Source: Dryas octopetala (Eukaryota > Streptophyta > Magnoliopsida > Rosales > Rosaceae). Taken from it: DNA of 64,000 bases. The stretch is from NCBI GenBank assembly GCA_963921425.1, contig OY992832.1, positions 13,639,249-13,703,248 of the forward strand, written 5' to 3'. Position numbers and translations under genes: made by a program. Each line of letters begins with the position of its first letter. The first letter of the stretch is position 1. The notes beneath the pieces were generated by a model. It saw only the letters and a program-made list of their open reading frames with translations. It ran no database searches and was not told the origin of the DNA. Below, piece by piece: positions 35,836-48,810 of the stretch.

Positions 35836-36320
35836 ACGCGTTAACATGACACAAATAATTCAGTGTTCGGATTGAGGCTTATCATGTCGTGTAGAAATCG
35901 TGTAGACCCGTGAGTGACCTATTAATTTTTGTGTCGTATTCGTATTAACCCGCGAAACCCGTTAATAAATAAATATATTTAATTTAATTTTTTCTTATGA
36001 TATTAATAATTTAATTTGCACATTTTTTATATTTTTCTTATGTATAATGTTTAAACTATACATTTATAGAATAAAATGTATTTACTTATGTAAATATAAT
36101 ATATTTAATTTAAATTTTTTGTTAAAAAAAAATATTTTTTTTAATGAGTAAAATGAGTCGTGTCGTATTTACCCGTTATTTTTTATGTCGTATTTGTGTT
36201 GGAATTTTTTTTCACCCCCATTGATTTACAGAGTCGTATCATGTTCACTCGTTAACTTAACGAATCATGTTGTGTTTAAACCAAATTTGCAAAAAACACG
36301 ACCCGTTGCCAAATCTACTT
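35836..36320. mobile_element. Possible degraded inverted-repeat element
   Basis: The left end has ACTTGGCAATATT then ACGCGTTAACATGACAC. The right end complements as ATTTGGCAACGGGTCGTGTTT and CGTTAAGTTAACGAG. Internal CGTGTCGTATT and ACCCGTTA motifs recur in both orientations. Ends are imperfect and there is no clear target duplication, so limits and class are uncertain. Confidence 0.5.
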
Positions 36321-36911
36321 AGAATTCAATCGTTTAATTAGAATAAATATTACCAACTATATGTAGGATAAAAAAACTATGCAAATATGCTATTAATTTT
36401 TTAAACTTAAAATATCATATTATGCGAAAAGTTATAGATGAGTCCGATCACACATCTTCATGTGTCTACCCATCATACATACTTATATTTTCTCTAATTA
36501 GTCATTTATGCAGTCAAACAAATATAAAATTGTCAATCAATGATTATTTGATTTAGTGAATGACACATAATTCTTTTTTTTGTTTAAAATAATGTTAAAT
36601 TCAAAATTCATAAGCAACAATTATTCATAAAGAAACATAGATATGAGGTTTATTAAAAAGAGGTGGACATTAGTGTGAAATTCATTTTTATACACTAATA
36701 AATACTTCTTAATTAATTAATGATATGTTGGTGGATTATATGCATCAATACATGGTTATAGTCAAGGAGTAAAATTTCGAAATTTTCGGCGAAATTTCAC
36801 CGAAAATTTCGTTTTTTAAGGGTATGGAAATTTTAACACTATACCAAATTAATTTCAAAAAATTTCGCCCAAATTTTCCAAAATCCTCGAAATTTCGGCG
36901 GAATTTTCGAG

Positions 36912-37140
36912 TCACGGGGTGGGAGGCACGGGTTCTGGGCGAGTAAGGAGGCGCGAGGCTAGCTGGGCAAGGAGGGAGGAGGCGAGCGATGGGCGCGGAC
37001 GGTGGATTTGTGCGAGGTGAGCGAGCGGCGCGAGGCTGGCTGAGGAAGGAGGGATGAGGCAAGCAGCAGGCGCGGGCGGTGCGGGCGGCGCAGGCGGTGT
37101 GGGCGGCGCGGGAGGAGGGCGCAGATCTGGTGGCTGGGGA
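36912..37140. other. GC-rich segment inside the Mutator-like element
   Basis: Strikingly GC-rich against AT-rich surroundings. It contains two related units of about 77 bp beginning GGCGCGAGGCT (near 36949 and 37028) and then GGCGCGGGCGG-type repeats. It may be a captured genic fragment or an expanded repeat; no protein domain is recognised in any frame. Confidence 0.7.
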
Positions 37141-37515
37141 AGGACTGAAGGAAGGGAAGACCAGTGGGGGAAGAAGAGGAAAAAAAAAGAGGAAGGGCAC
37201 GGGGAAGAAGAGGAAAAGGGGAGAAAAAGGAAAAAAAGAAAAAAGAAAGGAAAAGGAAAAAAAAAAAAAGAAAAGAAAAAAAAAGAAGAGGAAGGGCACG
37301 GGGAAGAAGAGGAAAAGGGAGAAAGAAAAGAAGAGAAAAGAAAGGAAAAGGAAAAAAAAAAAAAAAGAGAAAAGAAAAAAAAAAGAGAAAAAAGAAAAAA
37401 AAGAAAAAAAAAAGGAAAAAAAAAAAAGAAGAGAAAAAAGGAAAGAATTATTTTTTTTTTAAGGTAGATTGAGATTTTGGAGTCTTTAGACAATTGGAAA
37501 GAAAAAAAAAAAAAG
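37140..37515. repeat. Long purine (A/G) tract
   Basis: About 370 bp made almost wholly of A and G on the + strand, with duplicated GGAAGGGCACGGGGAAGAAG units near 37191 and 37290. The only frame breaks are caused by low complexity. Homopurine mirror-like DNA of this length can adopt triplex structure. Confidence 0.85.
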
Positions 37516-38279
37516 GTTTGAGATTTTATTTGGGGTTTGATCTGGTCATTTTTGTATTTCGTTTAATTATAAACATAAATTATGAAAAAGAAATTTATCC
37601 CTTATCATGAAGTTTCATTTTTTTAATGGTTTTCCAATTTTGATAATTTGTAAAATTGAAAGTTTAAGTAAACAGTTGTCGCCGCTGCTGCTATCGGATT
37701 GGTTCTATTTTAACCCAATTCGGCTTAATTTAACTATCGAAGACCATTTCCAAGTCCCTTTGAGCAAGCTTGCTACTTTTCGTTGCCACATTAGTGATTT
37801 ATTCGTGTAATTTTATTATGTAATTATTAATTAGTGAAGTATTTTTGTAACAGTATTGTCTCCGGCGCACATTATATTCATCACATATTACATGAAATCT
37901 ACTATATTATTTGATTTCTTCAATGTTTTTTATCAATGTAGTAGATAATATGTTAAATAAACATATGATAAAGTTTCATTCAAAATTTTCATATTTTGAT
38001 AGCAATTTTTGACGTTTTTGTCTAATTTTATCGAAATCGAAATTTTAATCAAAATTTCTACAAAAATTTCCGTCGAAATTTCCATCGAAAATTTTCTCAA
38101 AACCGAAATTTTACTCGTTGGTTATAGTTTAGCCATTTTCTTCAACAAGAAAGTGATTAGCAGCGTTGGTGAAAACAAGAAATGATGTCATATCGCTGTA
38201 AGCTTGAGGTGTGCAAGCTGACAAACTGAAAGATGCTTACTCGGAGATCGATTTAGACACAAAGTAGTGACATCCCTCG

Positions 38280-38284
<5 letters not shown>

Positions 38285-38332
<48 letters not shown>
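38285..38332. repeat. (GA)n microsatellite
   Basis: About 24 uninterrupted GA dinucleotides on +. Confidence 0.92.
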
Positions 38333-38334
<2 letters not shown>

Positions 38335-39771
38335 CGAGTAAGAGAGTCCATGACGTACAAGCTGACCATGTGGGGTCCTTTTTGGGTCACACTGAAATTG
38401 ACAGATAAAGCAAATACAAAGCACATGACATGAACAGAAGAGTACCAATCTGAATAACATGACATATGAACAGAAGAGTAATCTTATTTCCCATCTGTGT
38501 TTGTATTTAATATACCTATTTTAAATATAGATGAGATTGATCTATAAAGTGAATTTATATTTTTATTAAAGAGATCGTATATTATATAATATATTAATTA
38601 AGATAGTCTAAATAATTTTATTCTTACAAAATAACAGTGCAGCACGACACAACACTGCCTTTGTAACTTTGTATTAGGTCCATGTTTTGTCAATCCAATT
38701 CCAAGCTGCTTTAATCTCTCTAATTTTCTTGCATACGTATTATAATATTTATATTTTTTAGGTCAACCCACAGAGCTTAGAGTGTACGCGCATTCATTTA
38801 CATTAATGGGTAGGTCTACTTGGGCCAAAGACATTCACCAAACTTATTATTAGTCTTCTTTCATCTCCTAACTAGATTAACTGATTGGATCGAACTTAAT
38901 TAATCATGTTTTAAAATATTATGTCAGACACACACACACACACTAACTCACTAACAAGCTAATTGAATGTTGTCTAATTAATTAATTACTTTGATGTGAT
39001 ACATATTCTTGTAGTGGTCATGCATCCAATGGGCCATGCATTTTGCCAACTCATAAGTCAATAAGTTATTTAACCATTTAGCAAGTCAACTGGCATGATT
39101 TGAGAGGTTGACTAAGAGAGTGGCCGACTTTGATTAGGGGCAATTTTGATGGTTCAGATTAATGGGTTTTGACTTTTTGATTTAATCGATTAGCATGCAA
39201 GAAAAGTTAACCCTATTGGATCATATTTAACTTTCTGTGGTTTTTCTTACTTTTTTTGTTTGTTAGTTTGCTACCGTGTTCAAACTAGTTGTCTATATCA
39301 CTACATGTGAACGCTTTGCACTAGCTAATTTGCGAAAAGCTACATATATAGGAAGCAGATTTGGTGCCATTGATAAAGTTGTGAATAGTTTAACCATAAA
39401 TAATTACTTAACTATACCATCAAATACATAACAAGATGAATAAAACTTGCATGTACCGTACGAGGCATCCCTCTCAAGAGAGAGATAGAGACATAAATGA
39501 GAGAAAGAGAAAGAGGAGAGAGGGAGAGGGGGAGAGAGACAGAGACAAAGATGAGAGGGAGAGATGCCACCTCTCCTATCCTTGTGATGGACAAATCCTT
39601 CTCTAAAAAAGGTTGAGTGTCTAATAAATTAGAGTAACATAATGTGACATACTGATGTAGTATTATCAATCTACTCAAATAATAAAACGTGTATAATTTT
39701 TAAAAATATTGTTTAGACTTTAGGATTTTAGCATGTCACATGATGTTACGATCACACCTGCATATATAAAT
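38333..39771. other. Intergenic AT-rich DNA with short repeats
   Basis: Contains a directly repeated GAACAGAAGAGTA block (about 38434 and 38469), an (AC)n run near 38932 and a GA-rich tract at about 39477-39545. No gene is seen. Confidence 0.5.
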
Positions 39772-40981
39772 GAGAAATTTTGTGAAATAATTATTTTTAG
39801 TACCAAACTTACCTTTTTTTTTTTTTTTAACTTTTTTGCTTGTTTTCGGACAAAAACACCCTTGATATACATCATTCTCTTTCACTTTAGATCTTTGCTC
39901 CATTTCAGAATTTCCCTCGTCTCCTTTCTCCTCCCTTCTATCTCCCTAACCCATCCTCTTTCTAGAATATCATGGACACCATATCAGATCTGGTATGAAA
40001 ATACCAAATTGGGAAACACCACTCCACCACCATCCGCCTCCCTTTCCCGCCCCATCTCTCTCATTCTCTCTCTACCATTGACGGACACACTGGCAGACTA
40101 GCCACACCGATCCACTGACGACAAGTTTTTTAATTGTAAATTAAAAAAATTGATGAGAAAGATTGATGAAAATAAAATGGAGATTGACATTAAAGGTTAA
40201 AATTGGAGATCTGGGTTTGATAAATGATAGGGGAAACTTAATTTTTTTTTTCTTTTACAATCTCTTTGTGTTGTATTGATATAAAAAAATTAACACAATG
40301 AAATAACTTTTTTGCTTTGAGAGTTTCATATTGTTAGGTTTGGAGATCTGAATTTTTTATTCGTATTTATTTTCAAAGCTCGGCATCAATGGAACTCAAA
40401 TCCAAATATGAAATTTCGATGGTTGACTAATAATTGACAAATGGTCGCCACATTAGATGATATTACAGCCGCTTTAGATGGTGCTGCATGCAGCCAGTTC
40501 ATCATGTTCATCTTTTCTTATTTGTCATTGGAACAGTCGCTAGCTAACTATTTGTCGACCATCAAAATTTTAGATCTAGAACAATAAACTCAGGTCAAAA
40601 TTTCAGATTTGGAACAGCAAACTCAGATCAAATTTCAAATCGGGAACAAAAGACCCATGTCGGAATTTCATATTTAGATATTTTTTTAGTGTCTAACAAC
40701 AAACCCACTTTTCCAAATCAATATTTTCATTTATTTATACAAAGAGTAGATGTCCACATAAAGCATAGAAGAAGATTTTTTGCAAGCTACAAGGTCCAAG
40801 GTCGCTGGTCTCTAATTTAGAGCCCGGTGGTCGTCGACATTTGTGCTCCGACGACTGTTGTGTTGCACAAAGAGAGAAAGTTTGAGAAAGGGAGGTGGGG
40901 AGTGTTGTGTTGCAGAGAGAGAGCTTTGGCTGGGACCATCGGCGACTCAAATCTGGTGGGGGAGTGAGATAGGGAGAAGGG

Positions 40982-41012
<31 letters not shown>

Positions 41013-41172
41013 AGGAGGAATTCTAAAAAAATTTGTTGACATAGTATATATAAAGGGTGTTTTGGTCTCAAAAATGTCAAAAGAGTAAAAAAACAAAGAT
41101 TAATTTTGGAGCTAATGATAAAAAAAAGTAAGTTTGGTATTAAAAGGTGTTATTTCACAAATTAAATTTCCC
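39772..41172. mobile_element. Non-autonomous inverted-repeat element, probably Mutator-like
   Basis: The left end GAGAAATTTTGTGAAATAAT and the complement of the right end GGGAAATTTAATTTGTGAAA share a core. Inner blocks TACCAAACTTAC and AAAACACCCTT also pair across the 1.4 kb. Flanking 9-mers TATATAAAT (39763-39771) and TATATGGAT (41173-41181) match at 7 of 9 positions, consistent with an aged target duplication. The interior contains C/T-rich, GA-rich (about 40981-41007) and AT-rich DNA with no domain-bearing ORF. Confidence 0.68.
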
Positions 41173-43094
41173 TATATGGATTGAGTACTTTCACTAATAA
41201 CTTAAGCTTTTGGAATGGATGTTGAATAGAAACTTAACTTGCTCCGATCGAAAGCCAACATTCGTTCTAACAATTAACTAAGCATGTCAAACATCAAATT
41301 GGTTGCACATTCTTATAATGAGATACCATAGAGAAGCCTTGGATGGATTCTAATTATGGATTTCAAGGTTTTCCATTTCTCTACATTAATGCACAAAGAT
41401 TATTGAATGAGCTCTTCATACAAAAGAAACAGAAATATATATATATATATATAAGCAGAAGTAGATAAATTATAAATAAACAATTATCGATTATTACTTG
41501 AGGATAGTACTTAGATTGAGCAAATCCTGGAAAACCAGAGGACTGACAAAAGCAAGGGAGCCCAATAATTGCCTACTTTGTGCGCAGAAGCAGAACAACT
41601 TTGCGCAAAGAAGAATTGAAACACAATATGGGAAGGAGCTAATTGATAAATTAAGGATAATTTTTCATTTTTGTACCAGTGATGATGGAATTAAATTAAT
41701 AAATTGCTAATGAAATTTTTAGCTATATTTATATATATCTCATGCATATAAAATATTCTATGTTGTCCATTTTTATATTCTAATTTTCGGCTTACTCAGC
41801 CACTAGAAAAGTAGTATATATTATATATACTAGTATATATGAATCGACCCACCCATCACATAAATAATCTTCTCTAAAGAGACCAACTAAGACTTCCACT
41901 TTGTTCATCTAGACTGCACGATTTGTATAATATTAGCCGAAAGACTGTTTGCCAACTTTTTAAAAGTGAGCTCTCCAAAGGACAAAGGCTTATGGATATG
42001 TATAAATATGACATACATTAAATATATATATATATACACACCTACAAAATAATTCAATCATATCATTGAAAATTAGAGGCAGATTATTTCTTATTCAAGT
42101 AAGATTCACAAATAGCTGAGTGGCGAATAATATAAATTAATTGCATTGTTATCATGATCATAATCAAGTTGTTTGGTTAAGTTTAAACGTGTGGTATTAA
42201 GTAAATGTGAAAATATCTCCTAGCTTGTACTTAAAACTTGTCCAAGTTCTTGTCATCCTTACCAACCTTCAAAACCTCATTATTTCTTGCATCTATTTTT
42301 ATTTTTAACAATTTTTTGTAACCCATAATAGAGAGCAAGGCCTCTTCCCCTTTACATTATTAAGAATGAAACTATTTGTATTATATAAATTGATTTATAT
42401 ATATATATATCTTTTTAATAGAAATGAGATTCACCCGTGTGAAATCCAAATAATTTTTATATCTATTAAAAAAATAGTACACAAATCGATCAAAATTTAG
42501 ATGTACAAGCTATAACACTATTTCAATATTATTCATTATGGGTTTTACTTGTGTGCATGCTTTATATGACCATCTCTCTTTTCATTGACTTTATTTGAAT
42601 TAAGTGGTTTGAAACTTTCATTTCAAACATAAAGAAAGAGAGGCTAGCTAATTAGCTAGCTCATGGTTTCAATAGGATGATGATAATGAATTAATAATTT
42701 GACTAGTGGGGTGTGATGCCTATTGTCACAAAAATGAGTCTCCCCCCACCTGGTGGGGTTGACATGGATCTTGACCCTCTTTGATGAAACATTCCCTCAG
42801 ACATGATTGGTCTCCCCATCTATATTGTGACCCTTCTTATAATCCTACAATATTTGAGGACCTGGGTTGAAAGTTGAATGCTGATTTATTTCTTGTCCTC
42901 TTATGCTTTTATTTCAAAATCATTCTATTATTTCTCTTGTACCCTCTGCCTGTGATTGATGCTATATGATTTTTTATATTCTTGACTACTTAAAGGGAAC
43001 AGTAGCAAGTGATGACATGCATCTCACTTAAGAAGATGAAATATATTTTTCTACATAATTTTCTAGCTTCTGCTCTATTCATTTGAAGTTTACT

Positions 43095-43282
43095 TATCAA
43101 TATATTATCACATTTTTATACCACAATTTCATACCACCTTACATGTCATTCATGCATTGGATACTAAAAAATAAAAAATAAACCTAAAAAAGAAAAAGAA
43201 AATACCCTTCTAGTAAAGTAATGACACATAAGGTGGTATACAAATATGGGAAAAAAATGTGGGACAATTAGCATTATTGATA
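43095..43282. mobile_element. Small fold-back MITE-like element
   Basis: About 188 bp. Left TATCAATATATTATCACATT then CATACCACCTTACATGTCATT pairs with right-end complements TATCAATAATGCTAAT and ATACCACCTTATGTGTCATT. Ends are short and imperfect. Confidence 0.6.
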
Positions 43283-45032
43283 TACAATATCAATTTTATA
43301 ACACATTTGTCATATCTACCTACTAACCATCGCTAGGATATTTAATTATGCTATATGAAACCAAATAGAAAAAATATCAAATTTTATATAAAAGAAAAAA
43401 TAATGTTGTTAAATTTACACACGAATTTGATAGTTTCATTTTTAATTGGTTGAGTGGGTTGTCATATATGTGTCAACCATTCTTTTTCTTCTTTTGTGGC
43501 TAACATATATATATATAACCAATTTATGGTTACTATGATATAATTTAAGTGGTAGAAAGCGTACTTATTTCACACTCATCGCATTAACGATAAGAGATAA
43601 ATTTTCGCATTTTCTTTCCCTTAAATTAAAAAAAAAAATTAACGAGAACTCATCATAAGTTAATCAAGTGATGAAGTCTCCATCCATATACATTAGTAAT
43701 AAGAAGAACAATATATAATTGCATCTGCTTAAGAGTGAGAAAATGATTAAACCCAATTTCCGCCATTCTTTCAAATCACAAAACACAATTCTATACGTTG
43801 ATGAACACAGAAAAACAACCATTAATACTGTGTTTCATTTGAGAGCTGTGACTGAATTAAGTACTCGTAGAATTGAAATTTGAGTGTTAATATTTGTGCC
43901 ATAGACTCATATGGGGATATATGAGCTCGCATGTAGCCCAACTGCAGGTGATCAGGTGCCACAAAGCATGACCTCAGATTGGCGTCACTGAAGTCTGAAG
44001 TTAAACATATTTTGGCTTTTTCTTTTTTCTTTGAGGAAATTAAAAGTTGTTTTATAGGAGAGTGTGGGAGCGGTTCAGATATATATGCATTTTTAAAGGT
44101 TTAATTCATGATGAAAATATGAAGAAAAGGGTTTGGATGGACCTACTAGAGTCTTATTTACATACCCTTCTTCAGTTGTCATGATTGATAGTACTGAAGG
44201 GTGAAGGCTACCCTTGGCCAGTTGGCCTTACCCTTAATTATGGTCTTATCTTTTATTTGTGTTCAAACCAGTTTTCATACTCCAAACTTGTTGTCCTTCA
44301 TTCACATTTTACCAACAAAATCACATGACCATCATTTTCCCTCTCCACTTTAATATATGAATGTCACCTCACTCCCCATTGCTTGTTGCAAGCCTGTAAA
44401 TATATTCTAGTTTAAAGGCTTCAAATTCTGCACTTGGGCTTCCTTTGGGCTTGAGAAATCTTTAGTGGGCTCATATACCCAGGTTTGGTTCATGAAGTTT
44501 AACCTGTTTAAGGATGACAGAGCCATGCCTACAAATTTGTATCTTCTGCACCATTATAGGCGCCACACCCAGATGACAGCCACTTTAGGGTTAAAAATAT
44601 CTTTTTTATTTATTTTTTTCTGTCAAGGACTCAAGAATAAAAGTGCATTGGTTAATGTTCCAAAAAAAAAAGTGCATTGGTTAAGAAATAAAAGTTACAC
44701 TAAAAAGATAGAGAAGCCCAGCAAATGAAAAATATTACACTAAAAAAGCCCAATAACCTAAGATAGAGAGGATATGGACTACAACTATCGTCTAGAGACT
44801 GAGTGTCATTGGACCAAATTAATGGTGATTGACCGCTCTATCACTTACTTGGTTATGGACTTTGGAAATTCTTGATAAAGTCCAAATAAAATGTAATATG
44901 TCTGAGGTTTTGTAAATAGTAAATTTCTAGAAGAAATCTTGTAACTTCTAAAGAAAAAGAAAAGGAAAAAAGTTTTACTTGGGCTCAATCTCAACCTTGG
45001 GTCATATTTGCTTCGTAAAAAAGCTTGAGCCC

Positions 45033-45068
45033 AAGCCCAGTGGGCCCGCTCTTAAGTTTAGGAGCCCA
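45033..45068 (+). promoter_or_regulatory. Site II-type promoter motifs of the WD40 gene
   Basis: AAGCCCA, TGGGCC (45041-45046) and AGCCCA occur within 36 bp, about 85-115 bp upstream of the ATG. Site II elements (TGGGCC/T) bound by TCP proteins are typical of constitutively expressed plant genes. Motif-based inference. Confidence 0.55.
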
Positions 45069-45149
45069 TTTATTTATACATTTTGTTTTTCTAAAAGGAA
45101 AAGATGAATATCGAAGAGCCGAAGCTCCTGAGCTGAGCTGAGTTCAGAG

Positions 45150-48100
45150 ATGGACCTTCTCTGCAACGCATACTCAAACGCCTCAGACAACGACGAAGAA
45201 GAAGAAGAACAAGAAAGAGGAGGATTTAAAGAACGCAGACCCGAAATCTTCACACCGCCGAATTCGAAGCGACTCAAACCCGAAAACCCATTTACGCATA
45301 CCACAACTTATCATCCTCCGCCCGGCGCAACCCACTTTCCGGCCCTCCAAAAAGACGCTACAGTTCCTGGTAGATACATATCCAAGAGAGAGCGGGCGCT
45401 CTTGGGGTCCCAACCCAGAATCTCCGACCCGAATGCTTCGGTCACCACCTCCCCTGGTACTTTGTTTTTCTTATTTGGAAATGCTTGTGTTTTTGTTTAC
45501 AAATAAACTAACTTACTTGGCACTTCTATATTACTTTGTAAATTGAAATATAGTAATTTGTAGTATTGCTTAGAGAAAAGTTAAACATTTATAGATACTT
45601 AGGAATATAAATTGCATGACAAAGAATTGCTCAAATTGACAATATCACATTTATGTGCATAAAATGTGTGTAGTGTACTTATGTTATGTAGTCATGTTGT
45701 TGTTGGCAGTTTTTGGGAGTATTTCGGATTTGGATGTTCCTCGTGATGTTATCTCATCGTTGAGAAGCAAAGCAAAGGGCCGTGCACAGCTTGGTCAAAT
45801 GTCTCAAAGAATGTGTGTGGCTCTAAATAGACATATCAAAGCTGCCAATTCTGTACATTGGTCACCAAGTCATGGTGAGCTCTTAGCATTCGCGAACTTT
45901 TGAATTAATACTTACCCTTTGGGATTCGTAGCCTTGTGACAGTAAATTCCACTTTAAACATTGGTTCTTGGAAGTTATTTAGATGCATTTGTGATCTCAG
46001 TTTATTGTTTCATTAACTTGCATAGAAGGGTGTTTTGTCAATGATGTATTTATTATATGCGTGTTGCATTTATTTATCACTTGCCTTATTGATCTGTTCA
46101 TTGGAGTTAGTCTACAGCTCATCTTCTTGCCTCTGCTTCGATGGATCACACAATCTGCATATGGAATGTGTGGAGCAGTGATCAGAAGTTAGCCCGTGTG
46201 TTGAGTTTTCACAATGCTGCAGTCAAAGATGTGAAATGGTCGCAGAAAGGGTTGTTTGTGCTTTCTTGCGGATATGACTCCATGTCAAGGTTGGTAGATG
46301 TTGAAAAGGGGATAGAGACTCAGGTCTTTAAGGAGGATCAAGTTGTCAGTGTTGTTAAGTTCCATCCCGACAATTCAAACCTCTTCATTGCTGGGGGGTC
46401 AAAAGGTGGTCTCAGGTTGTGGGATGTTAGAAATGGCAAGGTGGTCCATGAATACGTTCGAGGTCATGATCCCATCCTTGATGTTGAATTTACCACCAAT
46501 GGGAAGCAGATTATCTCTTCTAGTGATGTATCTGGAAGAAACCTTAGTGAGAATTCTATTGTTGTTTGGGATGTTTCACGACAAGTTCCACTCTCTAATC
46601 AGGTAGGAGGCTTTTTCCAATTCTTCGTTCAATATCTGTTACAAATATTGTGTTTCATATAATTTATCAAAATTACATGACCTTGAACACCTGATTACAG
46701 ATATGGCTGTCCCTGTATCCTGTTTCATATATTGAGCAGAACTTGTATGTACTGTAATTCTGCATCATCCTTTAGGAACATGAATTCATCCTTGTAAACC
46801 CTGTATTTTTTTTTACTGCCCCTTTTGGGAAAACCTTCGTTTATTTGACCTTCCTAGACTTCATTATACTTTTGTTCATCTAGTCTTCTAGTCACACTTG
46901 CGAGACGTGGACCTGCCTATAATGTGTTACTTTGGTCAGCATGCATGGTATATTTAAGATGTAGATAATACAAGGAAATTTAGAATTATCTTTTTAATGA
47001 TGAAAGACGTGTTGTACTAAAGATGTTGACTACATCAGCTCAAATAAGTGTACAATTCATGTTGAATAGAAATTGTCAAGGGTCTTAACTGTAGAAAATT
47101 AGAAATCTCCAATGTAAGGATCTGTTCCTGCTTTGGAGTCTTGCTTGTTTAATTATTGGAAGGTTGATAATTCTCACTTGACAGCAAAACAAAACTGTGG
47201 TTGTTGGAAAACACATATTTTACTATCTTTGAATACCTAAAATTCATTGGGACTTGGGTGAGAAAGAAGAGTCATTCTAATTAAATATTTAAACATAAGA
47301 AAATTAATTAGTTTTAACTAATTTTACACTAAATTAATTTTACTTAGGATGCGTTTGATTATTTTTGTGATGCGAGGATTTGGTAGTATGCTTTACATAG
47401 AAGTTCAAGGCATCATAATGGTCACACAAAAAAAAAAAAGACACTTTTGTTATTTTTATAGTAAGCATTAGTGAGATCTTAATTTATTTTTATAATACCG
47501 TTCACTACATCAAGTTGAAAAAAATGGTTCTGTTTGTTTGTTCTTCTCTCTTGCTTAAAATGTTTATGAATCAACTAGGATATTTATTGTTACTCAGTTA
47601 CTCTGCTTTCATCATTTGATGATGGTTTTTGCATGGAAAGTTTTTATGTGATGTGTTCATGAACTCTGGCACTCATCAACTTTACTTTTGGATCATTTAC
47701 CACAAAAAAAAAAAAAAAAAAAAAAATTGAATAAGAATATATTTGGACACGTCTGATGCTATAGGCAGTTCATAATTTGAAAGCCAACTTTTCAGTTACA
47801 AACATCAAGTGGATATTTATTCTCATGGCTGTATATATGGAGTACAACAGTGAATGATTCTGAATGCTTTTGGTCTATAAAAATATGATAAAATTATTCT
47901 AAAATAATACTTTTGTGCGTCGACATTTTTCATTTGATAGTGTACATAATATTTATATGGCTTCATTTAAATTCATTCTGTCAAAGAAAGATGTTTTGGG
48001 AACTGTAGCCAGCTCTCATTTTTTCAAATATTGTTATATATGGAGTTATGGGCCACAAAATATTCCCTTGCTTATATTATATTGGTTGAAACTAATAGAA

Positions 48101-48548
48101 ACATTCCCTTGCTCATTCATGCTCCATTCCCTTTCTTAGGTTTAGGTACTGTGAAACTGATATTCCACTGTATCAGGTTTATGTGGAAGCCTACACCTGT
48201 CCCTGTGTGAGAAGCCACCCATTTGAACCATTTTTTGTTGCTCAGTCAAATGGTAATTATATCGCAATCTTCTCTTCACGTTCCCCGTTCAAGCTGAACA
48301 AGTACAAGAGGTATGAAAGCCATGGGGTATCAGGGTTTCCCATTAGATGCATATTTAGCTTGGATGGGGAAAAGCTAGTCTCGGGCTCCTCAGATGGTTC
48401 TATATACTTCTATGACTACAGGTCTTCTGAGCTTGTCAGAAAAATCAAGGCATATGAGCAGGCTTGCATAGACATTGCTATCCACCCCATCATACCCAAT
48501 GTGATTGCTTCATGCAGTTGGAATGGAGACGTTTCAGTGTTTGAGTGA
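45150..48548 (+). CDS. WD40-repeat protein, WDR25/PRP17-like
   Basis: Exons 45150-45456, 45710-45874, 46118-46602 and 48177-48548 join in frame to 442 aa. An acidic N-terminus (SDNDEEEEEQE) and a basic KRLKPENPF stretch are followed by PGRYISKRERALL, which matches the segment preceding the propeller in WDR25/CDC40 relatives. WD repeats are visible as HLLASASMDHTICIWNVW, VLSCGYDSMSRLVDV, LFIAGGSKGGLRLWDVRNGK, SENSIVVWDVS, LVSGSSDGSIYFYDYRS and VIASCSWNGDVSVFE at the end. The protein is probably a nuclear scaffold; PRP17/CDC40 acts in the spliceosome, but a splicing role for WDR25-type proteins is inference. The last intron is 1.57 kb and contains A-runs and AT-rich filler. The upstream promoter has site II motifs. 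Confidence 0.93.
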
Positions 48549-48767
48549 GATGGTTCATTTAAACCTACTTCATTGCAAGGCATTCTTTTGGGTCTGAGAG
48601 AATTGATGCTGAAAGAAATTTTCTTTGATTTTTTGTTTTTGTTTTCTTATTGACCAGGTTACAAACTAACAACTTGTATTAGTGATTTTATTTTGTACTT
48701 GTTAATTTGCCGTCTAGGATTTGAATTATGTAGTGTTCCTACCATTCTAGGGATTGTGGTTTTTCCT

Positions 48768-48810
48768 CTTTTAGGATATTTATCCTAAAAGTTAGGCTCA
48801 AAAGAGGACA
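48768..48810. repeat. Small hairpin in the WD40 3' flank
   Basis: TCCTCTTTTAGGATA pairs both with the near TATCCTAAAAG and, in its outer part, with AAAAGAGGA further on, so two alternative stems are possible. It lies 220 bp beyond the stop and may belong to the 3' UTR or its terminator region. Confidence 0.6.

Larger units (their letters stand above)
36762..38118. mobile_element. Non-autonomous Mutator-like element, possibly with captured sequence
   Basis: Flanked by a perfect 9-bp direct repeat TGGTTATAG at 36753-36761 and 38119-38127. Near the left end is GAGTAAAATTTCG and near the right end its exact complement CGAAATTTTACTC. Both subterminal regions (about 36770-36905 and 38030-38118) are packed with variants of AAATTTCG in both orientations. 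The interior of this 1357-bp element holds a GC-rich segment (36912-37140) and a purine tract (37140-37515). No transposase was recognised. The 9-bp duplication and long AT-rich ends fit a Mutator-superfamily element. Confidence 0.85.
41173..45149. other. Intergenic AT-rich DNA up to the WD40 gene
   Basis: No gene is seen. It contains AT microsatellites (about 41437-41453 and 42397-42411), a small inverted-repeat element (43095-43282), a duplicated AAAAGTGCATTGGTTAA at 44638 and 44670, and the WD40 gene promoter. Confidence 0.55.

Noticed and set aside
37054..37472. Overlapping Lys/Glu-rich ORFs on + and Phe/Ser-rich ORFs on -
   Set aside because: They are translations of the purine tract inside the Mutator-like element; three frames stay open only because of base composition.
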